Source of the DNA: Alnus glutinosa
Lineage: Eukaryota; Streptophyta; Magnoliopsida; Fagales; Betulaceae
Length of the DNA: 64,000 bases
NCBI RefSeq assembly: GCF_958979055.1
Contig: NC_084899.1
Location: forward strand, 942,501-1,006,500
Direction: 5' to 3'
The notes under the pieces are model-generated. The model ran no database searches, was not told where the DNA came from, and worked only from the letters and a program-made list of their open reading frames with translations. This document shows positions 48,509 to 60,018 of this stretch, piece after piece; the stretch's first letter is position 1, and every line of letters begins with the position of its first letter. The translations under genes and the position numbers were made by a program.

Positions 48509-48881
48509 TACTAATTTAGTCATGGGCTTAGCAAATTGTACTGAATTAACTGTTGAATCCGTATCACAACCGAATAGTGGTCGACATCTGACATGGCGGA
48601 TGACTAAGCTTATTATAAATTTATAATTTTATCATTAAATAATATCTTTTTAAAAAAAAATTAAAAAAAACTGGACCCTTGCCTCTCTCTTAACCATACG
48701 AGAAGTAATCAGTCGGCCCTCATCTAGTGAGGTTGAGGATTGATGATCACGCCCTCACCTGATAGGATCTGGATCCTCTTCAGTTCATTAAAATTTGAGA
48801 GGAGTAGGTTGATGGCTTGAATCTCTTTAAAGAGATCCAAGACCAAAAATAAGCCACGCGGCTCTAAAAAAAATTAATTAA

Positions 48882-49328
48882 TTAATTAAACTCATTTCTT
48901 TCATTTTTTCCTTTACTACCGAAACCCATTTCTTGATGATCTCCCACCGAAACCCTCATCCCTCTCCCCATATTTAGCCTTCGCCACAGCAACTTGGGGA
49001 CTTTCATGCTTGTATTCACGTCGAGCACCGTCACCAGGTCAATTGGAGTTGTTTCGCTTTCTTGGCCTACATTCGCTTCCACTGTCGCTTGGAAACACTG
49101 GCCGAGTAGGTCATGAGGCATTCGCCCATTCGGATGGTCATGATTTTGCATGTGATGGGTGGGGTTTGGATTAGAGGGTGAGAGGGTTTTGGGTGGAGGA
49201 AGAACAGGGTTGGAGTTGGGAGGGTTTGGATTGAGAGAGACATATGGAGGATTGACATTTTTTGAGTTTAAAATCTTGCTATGATTTTGCTCTGATTGGG
49301 TTTGCAGGAAATTAATGAACAAAGGCAA
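48882..49328 (-). pseudogene. Possible captured fragment of a von Willebrand A-domain gene
   Basis: An open frame of 148 codons has a Pro/Asn-rich N-terminal half. Then around residues 95-108 it has TPIDLVTVLDVNTSM, which resembles the beta-1 strand and MIDAS motif (DxSxS) of plant vWA/RING proteins of the WAV3 type. The similarity fades after a few dozen residues. It lies inside the outer inverted-repeat element, as gene fragments do in Pack-MULEs. No start or splice context supports a working gene. Confidence 0.45.
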
Positions 49329-49371
49329 TTTTCAATTTTGTGTTTTTTTTTTGTTGAGCCCCTTCTGTAAG

Positions 49372-50142
49372 GAATAAGGATGGGCTCTAAAGTGATGTTT
49401 TACAGCATCTAATAAAGAATTAACACATTATTAAAAGACTAAAATACATTAAGCATGAAAAAGCACCCAATATTTTCCCATTCAAAGAGCCCAACCAATT
49501 TTAAACCCACTACCTGTTTAGCCCCACCAGTCACTAGATTCTGCCGACGGCCACCGCTAAATCCGGCTATAGAGATATATGGCCGGAAACCACCGATGTC
49601 GACATAGATCCGACCACAGAGAGCCGGATCTTTCTTTGTCTGGATACCCACGCACATCATCGTGAGTTTCTGGCTAGACCCACCAAACTCACGCTGGTGT
49701 GTGTGGGTTTCGGACGTCAACATAGATCCGGCCACAGAGAGCCGGGTCTCTCTTTGTCCGGAAACCCACGCATACTGGCGAGGGTTCCCGACCGGACCCA
49801 CCCAAACCCACGCTGGTGTGTGTGGGTTTCGGCCAGATCTCGCTTCCGAGTGACCACCACGTCAGATCTCTCTGCGGCTTGCCAAATCTCACTTCCAAGT
49901 GATCTCAAATTTGGGCAAATCCCGACGGTGGTTGGCTCCATGGATTATGGCGAAAGCTTCAGTTGGAAAGGTGGGTCCCCGGCGAAGGCAAGGGTCCGAC
50001 TGAGATTAGTGAGAACAGTGATGAGTAGGGGATTTTGTGTTTTCAGGTTTATAGTATTTTTGTTGTAATTTTTAGTTTTTTATGAGTTGTTAACTAATAA
50101 TTTGATGCTGTAAAATGAGGGTTTTACAGCCCATTCTTATTG
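49372..50142. mobile_element. Inner terminal-inverted-repeat element (771 bp), nested
   Basis: The left end gaataaggatgggctctaaa, with gttttacagcatct, pairs with the reverse complement of the right end caataagaatgggctgtaaa, with attttacagcatca. The arms are about 60 bp. The interior is GC-rich and repeats ctggtgtgtgtgggtttcgg and its inverse ggaaacccacgca several times, as in the element at 47,724-48,508. No clear target duplication. Confidence 0.7.
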
Positions 50143-50400
50143 AAGGTAAACTTTTTTTTTTTTTTTCTTCTTCTTCTTATTTCTAGAGAACGTGACTTAT
50201 TTTTGGCTGTTGGATATCTTTAAAAAGATCAAAGCCATCAACCGGCTCCTCTCCAGTTCTAATGAACCGGAGAGGTTCCTATTCCCACCCGATAAGAGGC
50301 AACCTTCTCTAGCAAAGTAGAGTGGTTGATCGTGCCCTCGTATAGTGAGGGTACTTGACAGTCAATTACTAAGAAGAGGGCAAGGGGCTACCCCTCTCTA

Positions 50401-51854
50401 GGTGAGGGGCAACATCCCATAAGTGGCCGATCCAACAATGAGGGATGGTCAGCCTCTTAGATAATGAAAGGTAATCTATTTTTTTCTTTTTTAAAAAAAA
50501 AACTATAATGTTACAATAAATTGAGTTATCAACCATTCTACGTCTAACTTTCCATTAGTTTTAGTGTGAATTCATGCATGCAACTAACTATTTTTGTTAT
50601 ACAACATATGGCATGGATCATTTAGAACAATAGTTTACCTGGGGGTTCAATTTAGTACTTTTTTATACTTTAGCTAACAAAATGTGCCATACATCCTCAT
50701 CATATCCTTCTTCTATTCTTCCACTTTTAAAAATTACCATTATATACGTGGAGACCATATGAGGGACGTATATGAACCCCATAAATTCAATAGTAATTTT
50801 TAAAAATAGGAGGATAAGAACATGACGAACGAAGGAAATTAATCATTTCTCTTAGTGAACAGTTTGATACCCGTTAGAACAGTTTATAGTATGGTAGAAT
50901 ACGCCTTAATGAATACCTTATTCGATTGCCGCAAAACAATAAATATAAGCAAATGAGCTTGCTGAAGTGTCAGCTGAATCCCATTCCAATGTTTGAATCA
51001 GTTTCTAGAGAGCAATTTGCATTAAGTATACAACCAATTTAATCCTTTAATTTTTTTAATTTCTAAAATTTTAAATAATAAATTGAAATTACCAAACAAT
51101 TGTAATCTGTAAATTATACATATATATGGATCCCAAACTTTTCCTTCGTAAAAATACAAAGTAAAGGGGTAATCTAAATGACTAAAAATATTGGTCCGGT
51201 AAAAAAATTAAAAATCATTTGTTTGTTCTAAAAATGTTCAAAATTGCATTGTGAGGAAGCTTGAAAATGATTTTCTTTTTCTCTAAAAATTTATTTCAGA
51301 CTTTTTCTACGGACAAAAATTATATTTTCTAACACAATTTCAAACAGTAATTTAAAGAAAAATGTTTGTTCTATATTATTTATCATTTATCCAAAATTTT
51401 GTTTTTTTTTCCTGAGCTATCCAAAATATAGTTTAAATCCTAAATGTATATTTGTCCATGACCGGATCTCAAAACGACACCGTCTTCACCCCTCGCCTGC
51501 GACGTAACGGGCTTATTTGGCAAGTGACATTACAGAACAGAACAGGATAGTGAGTTGTTAATTTTTGAAATTAGTAAAAAGTGATGATGTGATATAAAAA
51601 GTGAAAAAGTTTTATATTGTAGTAAATTTTTTTATTTGAATAGTAATAAAAAATTATTGATGTAATATTAAAAAAGTAAAAAAAGTGAGAATGTTTTTAC
51701 GTTGATTAGTAGTGAAAAATATAAAAAAAATGAGAAAAAAAAGTACATTAACTGTAATGTATTGTTCATGGACAAGGCCAAAAACCTCGTCTTGTTCGTC
51801 CGCGGGTTTTCTGAGGAACCTCTCTGCGTCAGTCAGAGTCTCCACAAGACCAAG
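50401..51854. other. AT-rich spacer upstream of MED20
   Basis: No open frame of interest. At about 51,516-51,760 lies a partial copy of the MITE that is complete at 53,522-53,801 (shared ttggcaagtga, gtaaaaagtgat, gatgtgatataaaaagtgaa and ttattgatgt blocks). MED20 promoter elements must lie in the last few hundred bases, and I see no clear TATA box. The window 51,470-51,500 is relatively GC-rich. Confidence 0.5.
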
Positions 51855-54522
51855 ATGCCACTCAAATGGTAAAAAGAACGAAACGAAAGAAGTGTTTTTC
51901 TTTCAAGCTCAAGAATTTTTTCTTTTTGAAAGAACAAAAAATAAAAATTGAAAATCGAATTTTTCTCTAGGGTTTTGCACTGGCAGCCAAACGCAGGAAC
52001 CACCGTGAGCAGCCAAATCCTGAGCGAAGTCTCGCAGTGCGTCGAGAGCATCAATGGCGTCAAAGAAGGCCGCTGGAGAGCTACGCTCACCTTCTACAAA
52101 CCCCACACCCGAGGTCATTTTCTATTCTTACCTCCCGAACTTCCTTTTTTTTTTTTTTTTTTTCGATTTTTTCATCCTGTGGAATTTGTATACATGATTT
52201 GTGTGAAAATGTGTACAATAATTGGCTCTTACCAGAGCAGTTAATGGCGGCCGAGTTCCCTCGCGATTTTCTAGGGATTTTGCTGCCGGAGCAGCCGAAC
52301 AAGTACTACTTCATAATCCGAGGGCAGCGCATTGTGCTTGAGGCGGACTCGTCGATTCAGACTCTCATGGAGAAGCTTCAGTCTTACAAGACCCGTGTCG
52401 CGCTTCATTTCGATGTTCAGAGATTTTCCATTTGTTTTGTTTTGTTTTGTTTTCTTCTTCTTCTTCTTTGTTTTTTTTTTTTTGTGTGTGTGTATGTGTG
52501 TGTGTGTGTTTGATGGCTTATTGGGATATATGTGTGTGATTGATGTGTAGGGCTTTCAGTACCAACTGGGTGACTTTCAGCTGAGAGTGGGAAAAGTTGT
52601 TCCTACTCACTCCGAGAATTTGAGAGGGATAGTTATGGAGGTACCAAATCAATTTCGTGTTACATTTCCAACTTGGGTAAATTTTGAATTTTGTTTCATC
52701 TCAGGGAAGTTTGGTGGAGTGTATTTGATCAAGATGCATTAAGGGTTATGAGTGATGAAATTTCTTTTATGTTTTGGAAATTTATGGAGTTTGTTGCTGT
52801 GGAAAGTGCATTTTGATTTGATTTCAATGCTTTTGTAAAGTAAAGAGAAATTTAGAATTAGGACATCTTGTGTCTCCGCTTATTGAAATGGATTATGTCA
52901 GGGGCGAAGGGTCTGACCCGTTTAACTAAATGGGTTGTGGCAGGGTTGACCCTTAGCGGGTCGACACGCTAACCCAGATTGTCAGCCCTAGTCATTAGTC
53001 TATCTGCAGTTACTGACTTTTAACTTATTAGGGGGAAAAAAAAAAGACCTTGCTATAACTAAAATATAATGGCAAAGTGAAACTCCATTTTGCATTTTTT
53101 TTCTGTTTCTTTTGGTCTGTTAATTGCCGCTAACTCAAACACGCACAAAAAATAAAAAACGAAATGCTAGGATTCATTTGATAAAACTTTTTAGACAGTG
53201 TTTTTTGCTTTTTGATTAAAAAAGTGTTATTATGTGACATAAATGTGAAAGTAGTTTTGAGTGTTTTGTATTTGGAGTTGTTTGTTAATGCTTACTTTTT
53301 TGTGGAAAAGCAAAAAGCTTCTCCAAAAAGCATTATCAAACGAGACCCTAGATATCGCATTTCGGGCTCTTTTATCTATCAGCACATGGAAAGGAAATGT
53401 GAGGCTGTGTCAAATAGTGTTTGTTAGTAATGAGTTGGTGAGGTTGATTTAGTAACCTTTGTTGGAGAATGTTATAGAGATTTGGGGTACAAGCTGATGG
53501 TGAACCATGACTATGGGAGATCTAGGGTATGTTTGGCAAGTGAGGGAACAAAAGAGAATAGTGGGAAAATAATTTTTGAGTTAGTAAAAAGTGATAGATG
53601 TGATATAAAGTAAAAGGAATTTGTATAGAAAAGTGAAAAAGTTTTGTATTGTAGTAAATTTTTTTTATTTGAATAGTAATAAAAAATTATTGATGTGATA
53701 TAAAAAGTGAAAAAAGTTAGAATGTTTTGATGTTGATTGTTTTTTAAAAATGTAAAAATAAAGTTAGAAATTTTTATGTTACTTGCCAAACAAGGCCCTA
53801 GTCCTAAGCTGTGGTTAATGTGTGGGGTTGACATTTTGTGACACAATGAAGGATGCGCTATGTTGGGGTACCAATTCATTTCTGCTGAATGATTGGTCTC
53901 TGAATCTTTCAGATGGATCTTTGCTTAAGTAATCCCATTTCCAGACTTCCCTGAATCAACAGGAACTTGAAGTGATTTCTCATTGCCCTGAGGAAAAGTT
54001 TTTACTGATTTTTTTTTTGGGGGCTCTTTTACAAACTCCTACATCATCAAAGATTATGGATGTTGCAAGCATTTTCGCATTTTTGTTCCATGTAGATATG
54101 AAAGTTGTGTGTCTTGGTCCTAAATATTTGTTGACTTTATTTTTTGTGGTGTGCTATAAATGCCTTTGTCCAGCTAAAATAAATTAATAGTTGGACTTAA
54201 GGAGTATTTTTTGTTTTTTTTTTTTAATGTGTTGGTGAACTGCAATTTATTCTGATTATATTCGATTCTGCTTTTGCAGGTAGAGTATCTTCCAATTTCC
54301 TCTGTGGAGAAAGCGAAGCAAATCATGGAAGAGTTCCTGGATATATGGCGAGAAGCTATATCAAAAAGATCATTACCAGGACATTTTATGCATATGGAAC
54401 CAAATTTTGTAGAGTATGGCCTCACAGACCACTATACTTCCCAGCACACAGCTGTTCAGTATGCTACGGTAATGGCTCAACTCATTGCAACAGTGCAAGC
54501 AGTGCAATCAGTGAGAAATTAG
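51855..54522 (+). CDS. MED20: Mediator complex subunit 20 (MED20)
   Basis: Head-module subunit of Mediator, the bridge between transcription factors and RNA polymerase II. Coding exons: 51855-51868, 51971-52113, 52236-52414, 52551-52640, 54280-54522 (669 nt, 222 aa), about the length of the Arabidopsis MED20 proteins. The first coding exon is only 14 nt and encodes MPLK plus part of W. Joined to exon 2 it gives the conserved start [14 protein letters not shown]. Further family signatures are [60 protein letters not shown] and the C-terminal [11 protein letters not shown]. The protein is a single TRF-like domain. Intron 4 (1.6 kb) holds two MITEs. Confidence 0.95.
53167..53351. mobile_element. 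MITE (185 bp) in MED20 intron 4
   Basis: The left end ctaggattcatttgataaaa and the reverse complement of the right end ctagggtctcgtttgataat form inverted termini. Internal atgtgacataaatgtgaaa and gagtgttttgtat blocks recur at about 62,030-62,155 in the broken P450, and more faintly near 27,400-27,560. Confidence 0.65.
53522..53801. mobile_element. MITE (280 bp), hAT-like, in MED20 intron 4
   Basis: Terminal repeats ctagggtatgtttggcaagt and (reverse complement of the right end) ctagggccttgtttggcaag. The interior has two gatgtgatataaa(a)agt blocks and ttgtattgtagtaaattttt. A partial sister copy lies upstream of MED20 near 51,516-51,760. No 8-bp duplication is evident, so hAT is a guess from the termini. 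Confidence 0.65.
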
Positions 54523-56200
54523 GAAAGGGTGAAAGATTTGTGTCATGCATGTGATATGTATAACTGGCTCCTTTTCGTTGTTCCTTTCTCATTCTAAGTT
54601 AACATCCAGTATCTGAAGCTTTAGAATCCTACTGCTTTGGGACTAGATTTTAGAGACCTTATTGTTTTTACTTCTGTAAAGCTATGCAATACAACAGAGA
54701 GTCAGAGACTAGCAAAATGCATGACTAGATTGTAGAATAACTAAAAGTTACTTTGTACGGAATGCTTCAAGGCACAGGCTTCAACAGATCCTTAACATCA
54801 TCAGATGATATTGACATGTTCCACTGAACACTGTCGTTGGATTTTATTTTGTTCGAAAATCATTTAAGCACTCTCTTTCTCTCGTGAGGCACATGGTTCT
54901 GTGTGGAAGCTGGAATTCGCGGAAGGAAGTTGGTGCAGAATACAGGGGCCTTGGTTGCAAGTCAATGTTAAAGCTAATGCTTGTTCTGCAAAACAATGGT
55001 GCCAACCTAAGAACTATAACAACAGTTTTCTTTTGCTTACCAAAAATAATAGAAAGCAGCAGCTCCAATTTTCAGAAAGACAAATGAGCAAATATGGTAC
55101 ATGAGGTAGCTACGAGCATATCTCTGCATGTTTTTAGAAAGATTAATGCTATACACCACATTTTTATGTCACTTTGATGATGTGATACTGTTAATTAAAC
55201 CCCTTTTATTTTTCACAATGGTTAATCCAATTGTTCACACCAACAAAGTGAGATAAAAATTGAATAAACCGTATGGTGTATAACATTTCTCTTTCTAGAT
55301 ATAAAGCTGATTTCAATAGGGAAACACTAGTCAAGTGCAAGACCTTTAAATTAAGCATGCATGACATGTTGGAACACTACCAAATTTAGATGTTTAAACT
55401 AACGGGTTTGGATCAAGTGGTGTTATATTAATTATTTGGGTATTTTTTTTTTCGACTTGGGATCTAACTCCTTTTCATTCGTTCAAATATTCTAACAGAT
55501 GGCCTTACAGAAAAGATGGATGCATGCTACTTTCGACATAAAATTTGTTGGGCCTATGGACTCGATGTCGGGTCTATCAGCCAACTAACCCAGAAACAGC
55601 TGCATGGCACCACATTGAATCCCCTCATTTGCCATGTTAGTAATCGTTCCTACGAATATCGGCACAAGACAATTGCATGATGATGATATGACAGATAGGT
55701 GTTGTAGGATGTAGGGAATATTTGCAACAAGCAAATCTCCAATGAAAACGTAATACGTGACAAAACGGTTACTACAAAATCTATTATAAAGAATGGAAAA
55801 CATTATTAAAAGTGAACTTTCGTCTTTTTCTTTTGCACACTATTGTTGCTGTTCTTAAGATCATTTCATTTTATTCATACTAACTTAAGCATCAAAGTTA
55901 TTTTCTGTCGGCCCACTCCAGTAAGCTTTTTTGCTAAGTTTTTCTCTCTTTGCAGGTACTTTCAACCTAACAAAATCTATTTCAAGTAGCTTATTCATAT
56001 CTAACAAAGATCACACAGGCCAAAAAAAAAAGAACAAAAGAAAGAGCCAAAATATTATTATTAAATATTATTATCATACACGTACACCATGGAGAGGCCC
56101 AAGAGTAATTAAACGCGCGCGGGGACTCGTTGGTGGCCACCTGGGTTTAGGTTTCGAAAGACGAAAATATTCGGACACAAGTTTGGCCGCTTTGAAGTCC
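54523..56200. other. Spacer between MED20 and RPC4
   Basis: The first ~250-300 bp are likely MED20 3' UTR. A 161-bp MITE follows at 55,136-55,296. The open frames near 54,880-55,100 show no recognisable protein. The last few hundred bases hold the RPC4 promoter. Confidence 0.5.
55136..55296. mobile_element. MITE (161 bp)
   Basis: The left end agaaagattaatgctataca and the reverse complement of the right end agaaagagaaatgttataca pair, each followed by a cca block and, further in, tatgtcacttt / tatctcacttt. Arms are about 40 bp around an AT-rich core. Confidence 0.7.
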
Positions 56201-57262
56201 TCTCTGTATCTCTACTATTAGCTTCTCTGCTTCTCAGAAAAGAGACAATCTCCGTACAGGTAAGCCTCCGCCACCTTTCTACGCTCTCTTTAATGTTGTC
56301 CGTGTTCTGTTCTTGAGTTTCTTTTGATTCATGGTTGGCCAACAATCTCGGATAGATATTGTATCAAAGTTGAACCTCCTCCACGTAGTATTATATGATG
56401 ATCCTGTGGCTATGTTTCCTTCTGGAGTTGTATTGGATTACATATTTGCATTTGCGCCTGGTTTTGGGTGGAATGCTGGGTATTCATCGGCTTATCGAAA
56501 TCAACCTTTTGAATCTTTTGATAGAAAATAGTGGCGTCTAGAAGGAAAAAGAAACAAAATTGCATTTTGATTATGTGCGTCTATGTGTGTCGTTAAGATG
56601 GCTATTGTCGTTTGTGATTTTGAAACTTCTGTGGTTAATGCAATGGGGTGCCGACCGATATGGGATGTTTGATTGACGTGGGACTTTTAGGTGCTCTATG
56701 CCGCTGGCGAGTCTCCGGCCGGTCTATTGGTTATAATATGGTAGTCGATGATACGTAGTAGTTTGGAATGGTGATTTCACTCTGAAACATTTCAATGTAG
56801 GCAACCAGTCCGTGGTTGGGTTCATCTAATCAGCCAGGTGATTTAGGAACGGTTTGTCCTTCAAAAAGACGATTCTTTGCTTAGATTATATGGATCAAAC
56901 ATCAACTAGACGCTAAAATAGTAGGTTTGAATTGTAGAATTACTTGCACTCTCACATAATCTTAACCTTTTTTATGATATGACTTTATGGAAGGTTTTTT
57001 GGTAATAAACATTTTAAGTGCACACCAATTATGTTTTGGGTATGTGCATTGAGCCTTGAAATATCCTTTGTGACTAAAAGTAGCCTGAACAATGGCCATG
57101 GCATCTACTTGGCTGAACTTTGGATTTCCCTTCTACTATTTGCAGCCTATTGGTATCTGTGGTTCTGTCTAACACCTACCTTTTTACTGTTAATCAAGTA
57201 GTGGGTTTACTAATCCTTATGTTATGTTGTTTTTCTTACTTGAAGACTACCATTCAATTCCA
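56170..57262 (+). promoter_or_regulatory. RPC4 5' UTR exon and leader intron
   Basis: A probable non-coding exon ends at cgtacag|gtaagcctcc near 56,258. A 3' splice site at ttacttgaag|actacc near 57,247 lies some 16 nt before the start codon. The intron of about 1 kb carries no recognisable element. Confidence 0.5.
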
Positions 57263-60018
57263 ATGGAGGCAGAAAAGTCTAATAATACTGCTGCCCCCAG
57301 GAAGGTTTGCCTTGATACTTTCCATCTTTTTTCAATAGATATGGCTGCAGGATTATTCAAACTGTGTTTTCTTATGAATTGCTATGAGCTGCTGCAGATG
57401 AGATTTGCACCAAGAGCTCCCCCTCGTAGAGTGCCAAAGCCTGAAATCAAAACGTATGTTATCATTTGGCTAAATAGAATTGTATGTGCCCATGCTTTAT
57501 TTTGCTTCCTTTAAATTTTTGTCATCCATATTTTTCTGTTTGCAGTGAAGTGGTCGAGGATGCTGATGCTAATGCTAACCAGGCTAGGGAACTACTACGC
57601 CGTTTCAATGTATATGTTCTTATCAAATATTCTTATTCTTCATTATGGATGTGCAATATATCCAGGTTCAATAAAATTGAGCTCCCATTTTTTAATTTAT
57701 GTTTTTTCTCTTTCATAGGAAGGTACTATTAGGGTAAAGCCCAAGGTTGAAAAGAAAGGTAAATTCTTTGTAATTCATTCTTCTTTCCCACTCTTGTATT
57801 TAGATTTGAACTATTATTTCACTTATCCTATTTGCCTCTACAATTTTGACATTTTTCTTTGTTTATTCTGTTTTAAATTAACTGGTTTTTAGTAAGTATA
57901 ATAGTAGTGATTTTTTCAGTACTTTTCTTTTTTCCTCTTATCTTTTAGCTGGTACTAGTTAAACAATCTTGTTTCTGATGGTAATGGATTCATGAAAACC
58001 AATGGTACTTGGACCAATTGACATCCAATTTCCACTATGGGATAGTCATGGTTTCTGAACGATTTCTAGAGTTGTTTATCTATCAAAAAACCAAATAACT
58101 CGTAGACTAGATTCTTGACTGTTCATGGTTTCAGGTTGGAGCACTCGAATACTTCTGATTTCTAGTTCATGTAGCTTCACTTAGTTTCTAGTTCCACTTA
58201 AATCTATTACAGTTGCTAGGATAAATAATGTGATTCTATTTTGGACCATTAGTAGGTGTATATTACTGATGATTATGGAATTTTAGGCTCATCATATATA
58301 CTTTCTAAATGAGAAAACTCCTTTTGTCACTTCTAATATATGAATCTTCTTTCCTTAATTCTTTTCTTGTTTAAATTTGCAGTGGCACCGACTCAAGTTG
58401 CATTTGGTGTTGGAGGTGCATCTCCTTCCATTAGATCATATGGTGTTCCTAAGGCTGGGGGTAGTAATAACAGCAATCAAGGATCAGCCTTTAAGAGTAT
58501 GCTCCCTTTCAGGCACTCTCTTTCTGATTAGCTGCTAATAAGATGCTTCCAGTGCATTACACATGATGTTTCTGCAGGTGGTGCTTTTGACTCAGGCTTG
58601 AGAGAGAAAGAATATATAGAACCGTGGGTAGGTAAAACTGTCACTCAAGTTTCCCGCCTGCATGACTGCGCTTGGTTACTGGTTTCCTGTTGTAATCTGT
58701 TTTTCGTCTGTGTGTTTGTGTTTACTTAGTTGTTCGTTTTGTTGGGTGATTGTGCAGGACTACTACAGTTATTATCCTGTAACACTTCCTGTGAGGAGGC
58801 CATATTCAGGAAATCCAGGTGTGTTTAGAGTTGCATCTTAAAAAAAGAAAAAGAAAAAAGAGTTAAAATAAGAGCTACTTTACACAACTGCAGATTAACA
58901 CCATGAGTTGTTGTACCCAACATAGAATGTTCCTAGCTTTTTTATTTACCTAAAAGGGTCGCATGTTACAGTTGGCCGGCAATTTGTTTCTCTCTGTATC
59001 CTTTACTAGTATTGAAGATTCATTCATTGTCATGACAAAACTTGGTTCGTGTTACTGCACTAGAAGATGCGTTTAACTTTCTTGTATTACCTGTAGAACT
59101 TCTTAATGAGGAGGAATTCAGGGAGAATTCAGAGACCACAACCTATGATGAAAATACAGCAAATCCAGCACTAGAGCTTGGTCTAATGGTTGGTAACCTG
59201 AAAATTTAAGGTCAAATAGTATTTCGTTCTTAAATCCTTCATTATACATTTAAGTGTTGGTTTGCAGGAGGAGAATCAGGAAGCGAGTATGTTCTTTCTT
59301 CAGTTTCCACCAACTATGCCAACAGTAAAGCGGTCGGATACTGCAGATGTCCCAGAGGTAACTGACAGCTCGAGGCCTCCTGGCTTGAGGCGTACTGGGG
59401 TTGCGCATACTGTCAATAAGACCTGTGCTTTGAATGACTTACCAGCAGGTTTCATGGGTAAAATGCTAGTCTACAGGAGTGGTGCTATTAAGCTGAAGCT
59501 TGATGATACCCTTTATGATGTGAGTAGGTCTTATAATAAAACTAAAAATGGAAAGTCATTGTATTTCTATTTATGCATCAACTCCATAAAATTTGCAATA
59601 GCTTGCCTATGCATATCAATATCAAAATCAAATAGGAGAGACCTTTGTCTTATTCCTAAAAAAAGAAACTACTTGTCAATTACACGCAAAACTTGTTGTA
59701 TTACATAGATCAACTTTCAAGTTAGCCATTTATACAAAAATCATTACTTACATCCTTGTAATAAGATCCTGAACTTGTGAATTATCTGATTAACAGCAAA
59801 CAGAAAAATTAAAGGAACATCGGTTTGCCATCACACATCTAAGTTTTTCTTTTTTGAAATGGAATCAGGTTTCCCCAGGTATGGATTGTGTGTTTGGTGA
59901 GGATGTTGTAGCTATCAATACTGAAGAGAAGCATTGTTGCATAGTTGGGGAGCTCAATAAGCATGCCACTGTAACCCCAGATATTGACTCCATTTTGAAT
60001 AGTATGTCTGATTTATGA
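57263..60018 (+). CDS. DNA-directed RNA polymerase III subunit RPC4 (POLR3D/RPC53 type)
   Basis: Subunit of the RPC4-RPC5 (TFIIF-like) subcomplex of RNA polymerase III, which acts in initiation, termination and re-initiation on tRNA, 5S and other small RNA genes. Coding exons: 57263-57304, 57398-57453, 57546-57609, 57719-57758, 58383-58496, 58578-58627, 58758-58818, 59097-59188, 59268-59519, 59869-60018 (921 nt, 306 aa). The N-terminal part is basic (MRFAPRAPPRRVPKPE) and low in complexity. The conserved RPC4 domain is C-terminal: FMGKMLVYRSGAIKLKL, DTLYDVSPGMDC, EKHCCIVGELNKHATVTPD. The start is the first ATG after the leader intron. Confidence 0.93.

Larger units (their letters stand above)
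48670..50400. mobile_element. Outer terminal-inverted-repeat element, about 1.7 kb
   Basis: The left arm 48,774-48,860 (cagttcattaaaatttgaga, ggttgatggcttgaatct, ccaaaaataagccacg) matches the reverse complement of 50,190-50,277 (cggttcattagaactggaga, ggttgatggctttgatct, ccaaaaataagtcacg). Weaker similarity runs outward to about 48,670 and 50,400. It contains another inverted-repeat element (49,372-50,142) and a possible captured gene fragment. No transposase was seen. Its outer limits and target duplication are unresolved. Confidence 0.65.

Noticed and set aside
54884..55104. Two overlapping open frames after MED20
   Set aside because: No similarity that I recognise, no splice-linked context; most likely spacer sequence.
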